Part shown: in pieces, positions 63,915 to 64,000 of the stretch | How the letters are laid out: every line of letters begins with the position of its first letter | Numbering within the stretch: the first letter of the stretch is position 1 | Position numbers and translations under genes: made by a program | The notes under the pieces: model-generated | Told to the model about the DNA's origin: nothing | The model's database searches: none | The model's input: the letters and a program-made list of their open reading frames with translations, nothing else | Assembly (NCBI GenBank): GCA_046329815.1 | Contig: JAXLTY010000003.1 | Location: forward strand, 483,043-547,042 | DNA: 64,000 bases | From: JADJSS01 sp046329815 | Lineage (GTDB): Bacteria > Bacteroidota > Bacteroidia > Chitinophagales > JADIYW01 | Reading direction: 5' to 3'

Positions 63915-64000
63915 CCAGCTAATATAAACAACTAATTTTTAGTAGTTTATAATAAAAAGTATAATTATTTGGAAATATCATTAATTGCGTCTATTTTAGA

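Overview
The window is chromosomal DNA of a Bacteroidota bacterium, most likely a Chitinophagales/Sphingobacteriales-type environmental lineage. Evidence seen directly: a type 9 secretion C-terminal sorting domain on a 2935-residue surface protein, many short SPII lipoproteins, promoters of the TTTG-N19/20-TAnnTTTG type (upstream of hup, queA, mreB), a clade II-type nosZ cluster, and AT-rich coding with poor Shine-Dalgarno signals. The lineage below phylum level is inference.

Layout. 0-9.6 kb: the end-truncated tetR with a striking four-half-site palindrome, purD, a zinc-ribbon protein, queA, a MacB/FtsX-type permease, a serine hydrolase, an outer-membrane-like protein and a membrane glycosyltransferase-like TPR protein. 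9.8-19.2 kb: a giant repetitive T9SS surface protein and a small exported partner. 19.4-29.7 kb: endoglycoceramidase-like GH5, penicillin-acylase-family hydrolase, a decayed gene fragment with an interspersed repeat, small exported proteins, an Xre regulator whose 21-bp-spaced direct repeats recur in front of an LVIVD lipoprotein operon, a DUF3060 protein, a fatty acid hydroxylase family protein, and rpiB.

30-46.3 kb looks compositionally different (visibly richer in G+C) and holds a Y-family polymerase, a YegP-like protein, and a nitrous-oxide-reduction cluster: a haem-copper-oxidase-like membrane protein, a Crp/Fnr regulator, a cytochrome c lipoprotein, nosZ, a membrane protein fused to NosL, nosD, nosF and nosY. 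These are followed by NO-stress genes (group III truncated haemoglobin, RIC di-iron repair protein) and an unexpected trio of ILVBL/HACL2-like ThDP enzyme, isochorismatase-like hydrolase and acyl-CoA synthetase. Two perfect TGAT-N4-ATCA boxes sit at the points where FNR/DNR-type control of this cluster would be expected. No nitrite or NO reductase is in view.

46.5-64 kb returns to housekeeping: tRNA-Pro and tRNA-Ser, dnaA, a 5'-nucleotidase split over two genes in reversed order, an A-type Fe-S carrier, HU, pdxH, a compact rhodanese/thioredoxin/OsmC operon beside a second Crp/Fnr regulator, the cell-shape operon mreB-mreC-mreD-mrdA-rodA, purH, and at the right edge a tyrosine recombinase followed by direct and inverted copies of a 16-bp sequence that runs towards the window end.
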